DNA from: Ursus arctos
Lineage: Eukaryota; Chordata; Mammalia; Carnivora; Ursidae
DNA length: 64,000 nt
Reading direction: 5' to 3'
NCBI RefSeq assembly: GCF_023065955.2
Contig: NW_026622808.1
Coordinates: 51,038,475 to 51,102,474, forward strand
The translations under genes and the position numbers were made by a program. How positions within the stretch are numbered: position 1 is the stretch's first letter; every line of letters starts with the position of its first letter. Under the pieces are notes generated by a model. It saw nothing but the letters and a program-made list of their open reading frames with translations, was not told where the DNA came from and did no database searches. Below are positions 48,201 through 60,534 of the stretch, piece by piece.

Positions 48201-49859
48201 AATAAAATCATTTCCCTCCTGTGCGCTGTGTCCTACTTCAGAGGGTTCTGGTACGAGAAGCAGTAAGGAGGGGCGTTCATCACAGGGGCAAGCCCTGGTT
48301 TTTCTAAGTGCTTTTCATTGTGGAGTATATGTTTGCCTTGTTTAAGTGACTTTTAGTAAATGATACATACACTTGTCTAAAACCTAACTGTTTACACGAT
48401 ATCTGCCCCCACCCCTTCTTTTTTAAGGCATTTTAGCTTCAGGGCCGATACATCGACCAATGGTAGCTATTGCTTTAGGAATCGAGACACCTCTTTTCTC
48501 CTGCCACTCTCTGTGGACACTCCTCACCCCTGATGTCCCTCAGCCCTACCTTCTACCCCTCTGGTGAAGATCCGGATTGTTATCCCTCCTCACCTGCTCA
48601 GGAGCACTGTGGTAGCCTCCTACTTCATTGCTTCAGATACATAACTTAACACTGATTTTAACATACAAAACTTCCTCCAGGGATGATGTCCTCCACTTTT
48701 ATCCACGTGCGCACTGTGTTGCTTGCTAAAGTCCTCACAATGAGAAGAGGGTCACGAAGGTTAAAGGGAGACAGAGAAGTGAGGAGAACATGACACTGAA
48801 GGCCAGGCATAGAAGTGTCAGAGAGGAGAGTGCCAGACCTGGGACAACTCTATGAAGAGAAAAGTAGTAGAGCATGGAAACATCTTGAGGCTCGTCTTGG
48901 AAGCTAAGCCATTGGGGGCCGTTGAGGTGAACACCTCTGACAGCCCCACTGGCTAATCTTCTAATTCACAGAGGTGGAGACTTTCCATCATCAACATCAG
49001 CTTGTATGCTTCCTTTGTATGATTCAGCAAAAGGTCATGAGATTTTGTCAAGTCCCCCAGATTACCCTGTGACAGACCCCCACATTGTCAGGGGTCCAGG
49101 ATGTTCATCAATTTGTACTATGAAAAGAGAGAGTTACAGGGGAATGGGAATGGTGATAATCCACACCTATAACATGAGTATGTGTTGTCATCATATTCAA
49201 GATATGTTCTGTTTTTAATATCTGAGTTATTTGAGCCCTTTTCTCTGAGTTCTTAATCCTTAAACTTTTATTGATAGTTCCTGCGTTCACCATGTGACCT
49301 ACGAATGTCTAGTATGAGCATTTGTGCCCATAATGCAACTCCAAAAAGGGTGTGGGCAGGCATAGATGGCTGTCACCATACATTCCTTCATAGTTTTAAC
49401 TCTACATGGAAAAATGGACCCTCCTTCACTGCCTGCTAAGTATATAGGCATTTACACATAGATTAAATGGCAATGGGTTAAGATCCTCTAGGTGTTTATT
49501 CAGATAAAATGAAGCACAGGCAATTACATTTATAAACAGGGGATGTCAAGCAAGGAAATGATTGACCTGTCAGTGTAATGGCAACACTATGAAATGGGAG
49601 AGAAGCTCTGTTCAAGATTTGCAACACTCCATGGGTTTGAGCCATGGGTCTGAAAAATACATCGTGACTAAGTTACATAAATCATGATGGCTACAGTCTA
49701 CTAAAAATAGTAATATCATATTTTATCTTCTTGTTTAGTATTCTTCTGATTGCTCAATTGGCAGAACACCCGTTAGGGGGGTTTGACCTGCAGTAGGAAA
49801 GACTTCTGCACTGGATACTGCCATTAACATATAATTTATGTAATGCCTTCCAGATGGTG
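48201..49859. other. unannotated non-coding DNA
   Basis: No recognised repeat or exon; frames are 93 codons or less. Confidence 0.45.
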
Positions 49860-50060
49860 CACTAACTGTGTGATATTTCTCTATATAATAAACATGTGCC
49901 TGATGTATGGTAGGCAGTGTTCTAGGTCCTAGGGACTCAGACGTGAATAAGAATGTGTGAGGGTAAGGGCAGGGAATATGCAACAAATAGACAAATAAGA
50001 AAATACTAGAGAACATGATAAAAACTATAAAACTAGGGTGAGTGATGGCAAGTAACTGAT
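49860..50060 (-). mobile_element. L2-type LINE 3' end, antisense
   Basis: 'ggtaggcagtgttctaggtc', 'ctagggactcagacgtgaat' and 'caacaaatagacaaataaga' match the reversed L2-type terminus. It is separate from the larger copy that follows. Confidence 0.6.
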
Positions 50061-50179
50061 GGCTTTTTCAGATTATACTGTTAGGAAGACCCCTTTGAGG
50101 TCTTCATCATCTGAATGAGCCACCGTGTGACAACGTGCAAAAAATATTCTAGACAAAAGGAGCAGTTAAAGAGCAGTGA

Positions 50180-52250
50180 CCATCCATTCATTCCTGCATC
50201 CATTCTAGAAGTATGTATTCAGTCTTACTCTGTGCTGGTCCTGTGTTACCATTAGAATTCAACAGTGAACCAAAGACCTTAACTTCATAGGACCCACATG
50301 TAAAGATGAAGTTGGACCATAAGCCGTAAGCATAATAAGTAAGTTATATTTAATGTTAGAGATTGATAAGTGCTGTAAAATATTGTGCCTAGTAGGTGTA
50401 GATTGAGCCAGCAAATGACAGGAGTGGTGAGAGGGCCAGGGGCAGGCTACATTTGTAAGCAGAGTAGTGAAGGTAGACCTCACTGAGAAGACGTTTTGAG
50501 CAAATGATGAGGGGATAGACGAGCACTTATCTGGGGGAACTGAGAAGCAAGAGAGAAACAGCCAGTACAAAATGCCCCCTGGCAAGGGCAGGCCTAGCAT
50601 GTTCCAGGAGGCCAGTGTGGCTGGCACAGAACGGACAAGGAGGTCAGAAACTCAATGGAGAATCAGAATATATAGGACCTTGTAGCCAAAGTTAGAATCT
50701 TTGTGTTACTTGGAGAGAAATGTGGAGCCACGGCTAATTTTGAGCGTAGGAGTGACATGGTCTGACATGTTTTTAAAGGCCTGTTCTGTCTAGGAATTGG
50801 TAAGAGGCTCTCAGGAGGCAAGTGTAGAGGCAAAGAGAACAGTTAGGAAGCTGCTGCATTAATGCAGGTGGGACATGATGGTGGCTTGGACCAGAGTTGT
50901 AGGGGTCGTGGGACACCGATTCTGGATACCTTTTGCAGATAGAGCCAACAGAACTTCCTCTGGGGTTGGATTTGAGATGCACAGGAAGCAGAAGTCAAGG
51001 CTTGCTGCCTGAGCCAGCAGAACAATGAAATTGGCATTGATTAAGAAGGCTGAAGATAGAACAGATTTGGTGTTGGAGGTGTCCAATGGTCTGGAATTCA
51101 GTTTTGGTCATGTTGATGTTGGTATATTATTAGGAATCCAAGTGGATATGTTAAATAGGCCATTGGATGTAAGATTCTAGAGGTCAGGAGAGGAGTCTGG
51201 TATTTTATGCCCTAAGAATAGGCAATACGGAAGTATAAGCAGCTGCAAGGGCATACCTCATGGGCACCTCATTGTTAAGAGGTTGGGGAGGAGAAAATCC
51301 ACAAAGGATTCTGAGAAAGAGTAATCAGTGAAATAAAAGGGAAATCAAGAAAGTGTGGTGCCCCAGAGGCCAGAGAGACAAATGTAGCAGAGGAGGCAGT
51401 GATCAACGTATCAAATGCTACCAATAGGTTACCTAACAGGAGGACTGCAGAGTGATGATGGGATTTAATAGCATGTCTTGGAGCAATTTTGGTGGGGTGG
51501 CAAGAGAGTGAACCAGATTGACTTTAGCTCAGAAGAGAATGAGAGGAGAATCAGAGAGTGCAAATATAAACCACTCTCGAAGGAACCGTGCTGAGATGGA
51601 AAACAAAGTAGTAAGCAGGGCAGGTGTGGTCAAGAGAAGGGTATTTTGGTTTTTTAGGTTTGTGGGGTTGTTTTTTATTTTATTTTAAAGATTTTATTTA
51701 TTTATTTGACAGAGAGAGACAGCCAGCGAGAGAGGGAACATAAGCAGGGGGAGTGGGAGAGGAAGAAGCAGGCTCCCAGCAGAGCAGGGAGCCTGATGCG
51801 GGGCTCGATCCCAGGACCCTGGGATCATGCCCTGAGCCGAAGGCAAGTCGCTCAACGACTGAGCCACCCAGGAGCCCCTGTTTTGTTGTTTAAATACAAG
51901 AGAAGTAACAGCATGTGTTTGAATGTGGATGACACTGACCCGGTAAAGAGGAAAAGTTGAGGATGCAAAGAGTAAAGAAAGCCTCGCTGGAACAGTGTCC
52001 TTGAGCAGGCAAGAAGGGTTGAGTGAGTAAACTGGGGAGGGGTGGCTTTAGCTTTAGATGGGAACAGGGGAAATTTAACTACATAACAGCCAAGCAGGCA
52101 AAAATCTGTGGGTGCAGGGGCTGGAAGGTGAGTGCATGTGTTAATAGGGGTCTGTTCATCGCTTTTTTTGTTGCCTCTCTTTTTCTTACTAGGAAAGGAA
52201 GCAAGCAGGAGTGAGGAGGGGATAGAGAGGGAGTATGGGGGATTGGAGGA
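50180..52250 (-). mobile_element. L2-type (CR1-clade) LINE remnant about 2 kb long, antisense, with a SINE inside
   Basis: Reading the plus strand, the reversed element runs from its 3' end ('gtattcagtcttactctgtg' near 50215) through 'gaagctgctgcattaatgca', 'gatggtggcttggaccagag', 'tcagttttggtcatgttgat', 'ccaagtggatatgttaaata', 'cagtgatcaacgtatcaaat' and 'gtccttgagcaggcaagaag' (52000). On the minus strand, 50859-51086 still ends with residues LVQATIMSHLH, close to the L2 reverse-transcriptase-domain wording. Stops and frameshifts are frequent, so it is dead. The CAN-SINE at 51688-51878 splits it. Assignment to L2 is from memory of the consensus. Confidence 0.7.
51688..51878 (-). mobile_element. 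CAN-SINE, young arctoid type, inside the L2 remnant
   Basis: 'aagattttatttatttattt', 'gacagccagcgagagaggga', 'gtgggagaggaagaagcagg', 'ggggctcgatcccaggac' and 'cacccaggagcccc'. I see no clean target duplication. The 84-codon plus frame is SINE translation. Confidence 0.96.
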
Positions 52251-52419
52251 GACAGAAGTTGTGGCAGTGGCCCTGTGTAGGCAGTGAGGTTCCCTGTGAT
52301 TGGCTGCTAGCAGGAAGCCACCCCCCCCCCACAGTCCTGGTTTCCTGGAGGCCAGTGTGCCTAGAACACAGCCCTTAATGGGAAGATCATGTTTGGGGGT
52401 GGGGAGGTACCAGGGAATA

Positions 52420-52600
52420 GCAGGGAGTTAGGTCAGATAGGGTTTGGTAAACCCAAGTAAAGAGTTTTGATTTTATTCCAAATGAACCCTTAGGAAAATT
52501 ATTTAAACTTTGCACCTCTGTATTCCACTTCTGAGAAAATAAGGTAAGAATACATAACCTTTCACCTCTAAAATTCTTGACCCTGTGTGAAAGTGAGAAT
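52420..52600 (+). mobile_element. MIR 3' part, next to an L2-like scrap
   Basis: 'ggaaaattatttaaactttg', 'cacctctgtattccacttct' and 'gagaaaataaggtaagaata' are MIR core. 52425-52485 ('gagttttgattttattcc') resembles L2-type sequence. Confidence 0.5.
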
Positions 52601-53049
52601 TAATTCTTAAGTGTTCATTAAACTAACAGCTCCAATCTCCTGATTATTAAGCATTTGTTGAAAAGTAAAATTTCTCATCCACGCATCTTCCCTTTTATTC
52701 TTTGAATAGCTTTCAGCTTTGCTCCAATATCTTGATCTTCAAATTGCCCTCTCTTTCTGGAGCTTGCTCTGTGGATCCAATTCTAAAACTTTTCACGGAG
52801 GAAGCAAATAGGGGTCAGTCATTCAGCATGTATTTCTTGAGCAGAGATGGTGATCCTGGCACTGTGAACTTATTTTCAGCATTTTTTGAATACTTGGCAA
52901 GAATATGAAGGTTAAAAGATTAAATGTGAACTTACTAAAATTTGATGGGCAAGTCTGAAACCAGAAATAAATATTCCTTGGGCTTCTAGGTTAATACCAA
53001 GGCAGGGGTTTCTCTTCCGTGGGCATTTTTTCCCCTTCCTGTTTATTAA
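52601..53049. other. mostly unannotated non-coding DNA
   Basis: 52820-52885 ('tcattcagcatgtatttctt') may be an antisense L2 end. Otherwise nothing is seen. Confidence 0.4.
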
Positions 53050-53470
53050 TATCTCCAGGTAAAGCCCCTCTGCCCCCTTGTGAAGATGCTGACCATAGCA
53101 TGATTTTTAATAGAAAAATCACAAACATCCTGTATTTCCAAAAATCTTGGAAGCATAAAGTAAATTAACCATGTGATGGAAAATCCACACCCATTTACAA
53201 ATTCTCATTTTGAAGACTATTTAATAACATGGGGGTGTCCTCACAGCATCATGAAGAATGTAGAATAAAATGTTTACTATAACCTCAATTTTAGGTGAAT
53301 GTGTTTTTTATTTTTAACCTGGGATATAACCTATCATAACATTTTTTTTATTAAACAGTGATTCTCTCAAAGTAATATGATTAAGAGTGTTTCGTTTTAT
53401 TTCTCTGAACATTTTTTTATTTTGAAAATTTTCTGTAATGAAATGTACTTTTTTATGATGAAACCAAAAT
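53050..53470 (+). mobile_element. L1M-type LINE 3' region, sense
   Basis: 'agcatgatttttaatagaaa', 'aaccatgtgatggaaaatcc', 'aagaatgtagaataaaatgt' and 'gaaaattttctgtaatgaaa' fall in the order of an L1M 3' end. No frame remains. Confidence 0.6.
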
Positions 53471-53765
53471 TAAATTCACTTAGACACAATAATTTTTCTT
53501 ACGTCTGGAGAGAATTGGAGATTGCAAAAATACCAGGGTTTTCCCTTCCTATTAGAGATGCTCCTTATCCCCCACACACAGGTGGTGTAGAGCAAACTAA
53601 GGTCCACCCGTTTAGAACACAAAGCTCCTTGAGCCACTTTGGGGGCAAAAAATAATGTCCTAGATTTAAATGTTTGTAAAAATAATATGAAGGAAAAAAA
53701 GAATGGATTGGGGCTTGGGGTCAAAATATAAAACTATATACCAGGCCTCAGATCTTGGGAATTTT

Positions 53766-53960
53766 TTTTTTTAAGATTTTATTTATTTATTCGACAGAGA
53801 TAGAGACAGCCAGCGAGAGAGGGAACACAAGCAGGAGGAGTGGGAGAGGAAGAAGCAGGCTCATAGCGGAGGAGCCCGATGTGGGGCTCGATCCCATAAC
53901 GCCAGGATAACGCCCTGAGCTGAAGGCAGACGCTTAACCGCTGTGCCACCCAGGCGCCCC
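53766..53960 (-). mobile_element. CAN-SINE, youngest (bear/panda-like) type, 16-bp TSD
   Basis: 'aagattttatttatttattc', 'gacagccagcgagagaggga', 'ctcatagcggaggagcccga' (the bear/panda-like wording reversed), 'ggggctcgatccc' and 'cacccaggcgcccc'. Flanks 'agatcttgggaatttt' at 53750-53765 and 53961-53976 are identical. Confidence 0.98.
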
Positions 53961-54039
53961 AGATCTTGGGAATTTTAAATGCCTCTCTCATTCATTTTTC
54001 TCCATCATTTGTTAAACAATTGTGGGACAAATCTTTGAA

Positions 54040-54245
54040 GGTCTGTTATTTATTTAACAGACACTTACATGGCACTTACTATGTGCCTGCACTATTTCTA
54101 AGTGCTTAATATGTGACTCGTCTCGGTCCTCCGAGTGCATTTATGATATAGATAGCCTCTGTTTTTAATAGATGAGAAACTTAGACACAGGTAGGTTACA
54201 TACCCCAGAACTAAATTGCAGGCACTGCACTAGACTCGTGGTTTT
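54040..54245 (-). mobile_element. MIR SINE, antisense
   Basis: 'cacttactatgtgcctgcac', 'tttctaagtgcttaatatgt', 'taatagatgagaaacttaga' and 'cacaggtaggttacatac' read as reversed MIR. Confidence 0.75.
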
Positions 54246-54254
54246 GCTTGCTAC

Positions 54255-54370
54255 TAAATAGCAAGATATCCTGAGTCCCTGTCCTCATTCTTGTGGGAAG
54301 ACAGACATCAATCCAGTAATCACACAAAACAAATGCGTAATTACAAAATACAATAAACCTGTGAAGAAAA
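54255..54370 (-). mobile_element. L2-type 3' fragment, antisense
   Basis: 'gagtccctgtcctcattctt', 'gtgggaagacagacatcaat' and 'ccagtaatcacacaaaacaa' match reversed L2-type text. Confidence 0.55.
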
Positions 54371-55649
54371 TTGCAGACAGTGTATGCGGATCAAATGAGT
54401 CCTTTGCATCTCAGTAATTTACAGGATGCCTCTCTAGGTTCATTTCTCTTCCTTAGTGTAACCATTACATCGAATCACAGTGTAGAATTGCCCCAAATGC
54501 TATGCAAGAGAAGAGCGAAAAAGGAAGACTTCACAACCCTCGCTGCTGGTTACAGACCAAAGCCAATGATGTGCTCCTGCTTTCAATGGAGGGGCAACGT
54601 GGGTCAGCCCATGCTGAAGCAAAGGAACTACTTTCACCCTTCAAAAAAAAAAATCAAGAAGAAAACGTTTATTCGAGCAGAAGTGTGTATCACCATTGGT
54701 TTCTCTGTAGTAAGTTGCCAATAGCTCCCACCCGCATATGCCCTCATATGTCCCTGTTGCCCACTTTGGGTGAGGAAAAAATGAAATCCCAGCACAAGGA
54801 ATAACTGTAGTTTGAATTTGGGGGTAGTGCACAAATTCTGACGGTATAGTCCTGAGGAATTTCTTTTGAATTTGCTCTTCTCTTTTAGCTGAGAAAGGAA
54901 ACATACTTTTAATTGGGAACCAAGACTTGAAGAGGTGGGACAAAGTGAGCTATACAACGCAAGTCTTTTTTTTTTTTTTTTTTTTAGTTTTTATTTGTGT
55001 ATGATTTTTTGGTCTGAACACACCAATGTGTGAGATTTTCCACTATAAAATCTCCTTTGAGGCATCAGATTCAACTTTAGGTTCTGGAATAAAGTTCACA
55101 AGGCTTCAGAGAAATCGAATGTTTAGAATACAGTGTCTTCTCATTGGAGTGTTACCAAGTTCACATCTCTGATCTGGGCAGAATTTAATCCTAATACAAC
55201 AGAGCATCAATACCGGGGATATCATGCTGATCAGATCCCACCTTCTGTGAAGAACTATGAACGGCTTCAGGCATTACCACCTGTCTGGCCGAACATCTCA
55301 AGGTAACAGCCTAGTTATCCTTGAAGCTCACCAGATTTGTGTGGTCATGTGCCCGGTGGAGTATCACTCAGCTCAGCCTTACTACTCAGTCACATGTATG
55401 AATGCGTTTTCTCCTCATTGTAATGGCAGGGCCACTGTGTAGGGCATCTACCAAACTCTTGGCAAGTGCTCTTAACTGCCACCCTAATCTATCCCTGGGG
55501 GCCTCTTAGGAGGAGTCCCTGATCTCTCAGTTGCATTTGACTGGACAACTGGACTGGAAGGAGTGGGAATTTGTACCAAATTTGTCTCCCATCAGATTCC
55601 TAGTAATTTAAAACTAGGAAGAAGAGAACATTCATTTCTCTGTGAGAAA
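54371..55649. other. unannotated non-coding DNA
   Basis: Contains a 20-bp poly-T (54966-54985). Opposing frames of 100-117 codons around 54371-54957 overlap in four registers and have no domain. Confidence 0.45.
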
Positions 55650-56200
55650 GTAACTGTTATCTGTGATATTAGGAGTTGCTGAGGGCTGTTAAAAGCTGAT
55701 AAAGCTGTTTGGCAGAAGGAAGGAACTGGAATAGACAGAATGGATCAGCCATGAAAGTGGGAGAGAGTACTCCACGAGTTCCAGGCTACCTTGGGAATCC
55801 AGGGCCTACTGCTTCCAGAAATCCAATAGATTTCTTGCCCAGAAATCCATCGGATATACCTGTGTCATCATCATGCATTGTCCTTTCCTTCCTTCCTTTT
55901 TTTTTTTTTTGATTTTATTTATTTATTTATTTGACAGAGAGAGAGAGACAGCCAGCGAGAGAGGGAACACAGGCAGGGACAGTGGGAGAGGAAGAAGCAG
56001 GCTCCCAGCGGAGGAGCCTGATGTGAGGCTCGATCCCAGGACTCTGGGATCACACCCTGAGCTGAAGGCAGATGCTTAATGACTGAGTCACCCAGACGCC
56101 CCTGCTCTTTCCTTGCTTTGCATTTAGTTGGTTTGGTTTAAACCACGCGTGATAGCTGTTACCTGGAACAGAAGAGCCTTAACTAGTATAGTAGCTTTAA
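55650..56200 (+). mobile_element. MLT1-like (MaLR) LTR remnant, sense, split by a SINE
   Basis: After the SINE the text 'ttggtttaaaccacgcgtga', 'tagctgttacctggaacaga' and 'gagccttaactagtat' parallels the end of MaLR LTRs (ttaagccaccc...tgttatagcagc...actaa). The left part is too decayed to delimit. Confidence 0.35.
55897..56102 (-). mobile_element. CAN-SINE, young arctoid type
   Basis: Reversed poly-A, then 'gattttatttatttatttat', 'gacagccagcgagagaggga', 'gtgggagaggaagaagcagg', 'ggctcgatcccaggactc' and 'cacccagacgcccc'. Flanking 'tgtcctttccttcctt' and 'tgctctttccttgctt' form a poor target duplication. Confidence 0.96.
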
Positions 56201-58189
56201 TAGTTCAATAAGAATATTTACCATAATCACATACTTGCAAACCTCCTTTAGAATGAGCTGCATTGGGTATCATGCCCACGGGCCTAGTTACAGATGTGCA
56301 CATGGATCACCTGTTTTCATATTAAAGGAACAAAGGCATCAAGCAGGAAAAAAGAAAAATGCAAAGAAGTTTTAGTTGAAGAAAAAGTAGCAGGCATTTC
56401 CTAGAAATAGCTCTGACCCAAACCCAGCCAGAGCAGATTCAAGTGGAGGGATATAAACAGAAATCACACCCGGACTGCTATAATTAAACTTAACTAGATT
56501 TTAGAGGAAATTCTTCTTTGTGAAAAGCAAAGAATCTCTAGAGTGGTTCATTCGTCCTAAGCACTTAGGAAAACAGTTATCAAATTTGTGGTTTGCAGGA
56601 TGAAATCTTTATCAAAACAAATCAATCAATGTAAAAATTAAACTTTAAAAATCCTTTTTATGAATGCTGACATAATATTCCTGCAGAGATCATGGGGGTT
56701 CAACAGTATTAGATATTTCCTGTGATGGAGTCTCCACCCAACACATGTCTTGAATAATCATCAAGTTCAGTACAGCTTTTGTCATTGTTTTTGTCCTAAC
56801 GCTTTGTATGTTACTAGTCCCTTTATCCATATTTTATTCTTTTTACTTTATGTCTGATTGTACTATTCATACCTAGGGAGGTGAGTCCCTGATAACGTGA
56901 AGAGGATTAATGTAGAGGAAATAGGCTTTATTAGTTTGGATTTGTTTTATTAGCATTCTACAGTTTGATTAAAATGAGAAAGTCGAGAGAGAGAGTATGT
57001 TATTTGCCAAGTAGAGTAAAAACAACATAAAATGAAATAAACTGAGCCTCAATGTATTATTGATAGAACACGAAGACATTTCCACAGCCTTATTGTAAGT
57101 ACAAAGGTCCTTGTGTGAGACAATAAAGGAGAACAAAGACACTTTTTTTTTTCCCCAGACTGTTTTTAGTTTCTTTGCAGATACCTTTAGTTAACTGAAG
57201 GGCATACTTTTTCTTTAAAAGGAATTTAGAGTGGAAGATACCAAAATATACCAGACAACTATATTGAAATATTTACCATTTGTTGATTTGGGACATAGAG
57301 TGAATGACAGATTTCAGCATAATATTTGCAGAGGGAAAAAGAGAATTTTCCATGAGCATCTAGAATGTTGTTTTGCTTGGGTTTATGCAGAAAATACATC
57401 TGAGAAAAATGAAAATTAATCTTGGAGAGGGGGAGAATTCCTTTGAGAATATAACCATATAATGTCAACAGAATTTTTCAAGCGATTAGCAGTAAAGAAA
57501 TAAGATTGTTGACGGATTTTTTTTTTCCTATCTAACTTTTACAAAAATGAGTTGAGCTTTTATAGAATGGCTAGGTGACAAAATGGGTGTGGTCCGGGGT
57601 GAGTCATTAAAATATTTATGATTTTGTGTGCATGTTTGCATATGTTCCTCTTGTCTTCTCATCTTCTCCCTCATCCCTCCATGGTTTGATAAATTCAGTT
57701 GCTGGTTATAGATTTGGAGATGTTCCCTGTAAAAGCCATTTTGAGTAAAGGCATATGATTATCTAAAATCATTGGCATGCCAAAGAACAATAAGTGGAAA
57801 GAAACTAATTGGAAGTTTCGGTTTTTCTTTTTCTTTCTTCTTCTCCTCTTTTCTTTCTTCCTTTTGTTCCCCCTTGAATTTAGAGTTTGAGAGCTCCAAC
57901 ATGTGGAACAAGGAACCCGTTCATTGTTTGCTTGGAAAATGTAGTAATAGAGATAATCAACCAATACAGAAGCTATCCTAACTTGCTCTCCCATATATGA
58001 CAGCTGTCCTTAAAAAAAAGGACAGGGAAATCGCATTCGAAGGTTCTCAAAAGAATGTTTATTTGATAGGAAGATGTCAGATCCTAGGAGGCCTAGAAAT
58101 CCTAATTCTGAGAACAGACCTAGGCATTCTGGGCGTGAAAACAGGGCTATTTATGAAGACACTTAGGCAGCCTTGAGGAGTCATGAAAG
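56201..58189. other. unannotated AT-rich non-coding DNA
   Basis: No recognised repeat or exon. A polypyrimidine run (57821-57871) gives the Lys/Arg-rich minus frame at 57695-57994, an artefact. Confidence 0.45.
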
Positions 58190-58385
58190 AGCATCCATTT
58201 GTCCTCAAAAACCCTGCGAGTAAAGGCAGGCTCTGCCCTCAACGCCTGGGTGATCATATACAGATGGGTCTCACTTTTCTCATCTGTATAATGGATATTA
58301 AAGTATTATCAGTAAATTAAAAATATAACCCACCTAGCCCGCTGCCGGGCACATAAATACCATGTGAACAGAAGTTGGCATTATT
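58190..58385 (+). mobile_element. MIR SINE, sense
   Basis: 'caggctctgccctcaacgcc', 'tcacttttctcatctgtata', 'atggatattaaagtattatc' and 'ccgctgccgggcacataaat' follow MIR. Confidence 0.7.
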
Positions 58386-58744
58386 TCTCAACTTTATATC
58401 GCAAGAACCTCTTCAACTATGCCAAAAGTGCAGCTTTTAGGATTGTGTCATTTTTAGACATCCTGGCTTCATTTCTGTGGAGAAAGTAGAATTGGAGTTT
58501 ATATTTCAGATAATTTCAGCAACATCTCTTTCGTCACACCCCCCCCCCCAAGTCTTGATTTACCACTACGTAGACTATAGAATGTGCAAAACTCTGGGTC
58601 AAACTATTAAATGCAGTTTGGGAATATTTACAAATTGTCAGCCTCGCCCAATCTCCGTGCACAAACACAATTCTTCTCCATTTGCTCTTCCTGATACACT
58701 TGTGAGATGTGGATCAGCAAAAACCTTTCATTTGGAGTATTAAA
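58386..58744. other. unannotated non-coding DNA
   Basis: Contains a C-run at 58542-58550. Nothing else is seen. Confidence 0.4.
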
Positions 58745-60534
58745 ATCCTAGTTTAAATGTTTTTTTAAACTTTTTAAAATAGTAATAATTTATTTGAAAA
58801 ATATTTCAAATGCTCACGAAAGTGTGCTTCTCTATATATAGTACTGTCTTGCATCAAGTCATAATACTTTGCTATATTTATTTCACTGTTTTCAGAAAAT
58901 AAATCTTGACAGATGTATTTAGAGCCCAATCCCAGCATTTTCCAGAGTAACCACTCTTCTGAATTTTATGTTTACCATTCCCAAGCAGAGACCTATCCCA
59001 TTACCACATATAGAAGTGTCCATAAATTTGAGGCACGATTCTTAAGTTTTTAAGTCTTCTAAAAGCAATATTTTACTTTACATATCACATACATTGCTGT
59101 TCTGAACATTTTTGAGATTTATCCATATCGATACATGTCATGTCATTCATTTTCATTACTGTATAATATTTTGTTGTAGGACTCTGGTGAGGTTCATCGA
59201 CGTGCTCTTCTGTTAACAGGTATTTAATTTATTCTAGCTTTTCACTGTACCAATGACGATCTGAACATTCTTGTGCCTATCTTTTAGCACGCATGCTCAA
59301 GAGTGCCTCTGGTAGACAGTCCTAGAAGGGAGGCTGCAGGAATGAAGGGAAGGGAATGCGGTTTCCACTGTACTATCTGTTGCCAAGTCAGTCTTCAGAA
59401 TGGTTGTGACACACACACTCACACCAGGGATGTGTGCATATCCTAATCCTCCTCGTGTGTCCTAAACTTGATATTGTCAGATTTCTTAATTTTTTGGAAA
59501 CCTGGTAAGCGTAAAATGGATTTTTAGTTTGTATTATCCTGATTACCACTGAAATCAGCTTCTTTATATATACTTTTTTTAAAGATTGTATTTATTTATT
59601 TATTTGAGAGAGGGGGGGAGCAGAGGGAGAAGCAGACTACCCGCTGAGCAGGGAGCCCCACACAGGCCTTGATCCCAGGACCCTGAGATTACAACCTGGG
59701 CAGAAGGCAAGTGCTTAACTGTTTAACTGACTGAGCCACCCAGGCGCCAGGAGATGAGCCTTCTTTAAGATGCTCATTGGCCATTCACATTTCCTCAGAC
59801 ACAGACTACTGTGTTTTCACTCCTGTGCCTTTTTTTCTCTATGTATTTTTATTTGTTGTTGATTTTAGGAGTTCTTCATATATTCTGAATGATAATCACT
59901 TGTTACATGTGTTACAGGTATCTTTCTGGAAGTCTGTATTTTAATATTGTGCATGGATTTTCTTAATTTTAAAAACTGAGGTTTTTTGCTTCTCATGTTT
60001 TCTTTTTTAAATTCTTCTCTACTCTGAGGTCATAAAAATCTATTCTTTTTATATGTAAGTATTTGATCCAACTGGACTTTGTGATGTGAATTAGAAACGG
60101 GATTGTCACTGTATTACTTATGGGTAACTATTTTCCCAGGTGGGTTGAGTAATCCCTCTTTCCTCACATCAATAGAGATGCCCTCTACTTATTTGTACTG
60201 TTTTATGCCATAGCTCTGTACTAAAACCATATTCACCAAAAGCCTATTATTATAGCTTTATAATCATTCTACATACCTTGTATGGTATATTTCTCCCACC
60301 CCACCGCTAATAATGTCTTCAAAATTACTTAGATACCCATGTTGCTTTGTTCACCCAAACGAATTATAGGTTCATATTGTTGAATTCCATGAATAGCTGT
60401 TGGGATTTTGCTTAAATTCCAGCTATTTCATCATTTGGGGAGAATGGGCAATTCTATGTTATTGACACTCTCCTTCCATATTCTTGAATATCTCTCCTTT
60501 TGTTCAGGTCTTCCTTTATGTCCTTTGTAATTGT
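58745..60534 (-). mobile_element. L1M-type LINE, antisense, 3' UTR and ORF2 end
   Basis: Reversed landmarks in order: 'agtaaccactcttctgaatt', 'tttttgagatttatccatat', 'attactgtataatattttgt', 'gatctgaacattcttgtgcc', 'cttgatattgtcagatttct', 'ctcattggccattcac', 'ttaggagttcttcatatatt', 'ggtcttcctttatgtccttt'. No frame survives. A further part continues at about 61230-61439 beyond an inserted repeat. Confidence 0.75.
59574..59749 (-). mobile_element. CAN-SINE, older type, inside L1M
   Basis: 'aaagattgtatttatttatt', 'agcagagggagaagcagact', 'accctgagattacaacctgg' and 'gagccacccaggcgcca'. The flanks 'agcttcttta' and 'agccttcttta' form an imperfect target duplication. Confidence 0.95.

Noticed and set aside
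54371..54957. Frames of 100-117 codons on both strands
   Set aside because: Four mutually overlapping registers, no domain, and poly-Lys/Phe ends from A/T runs.
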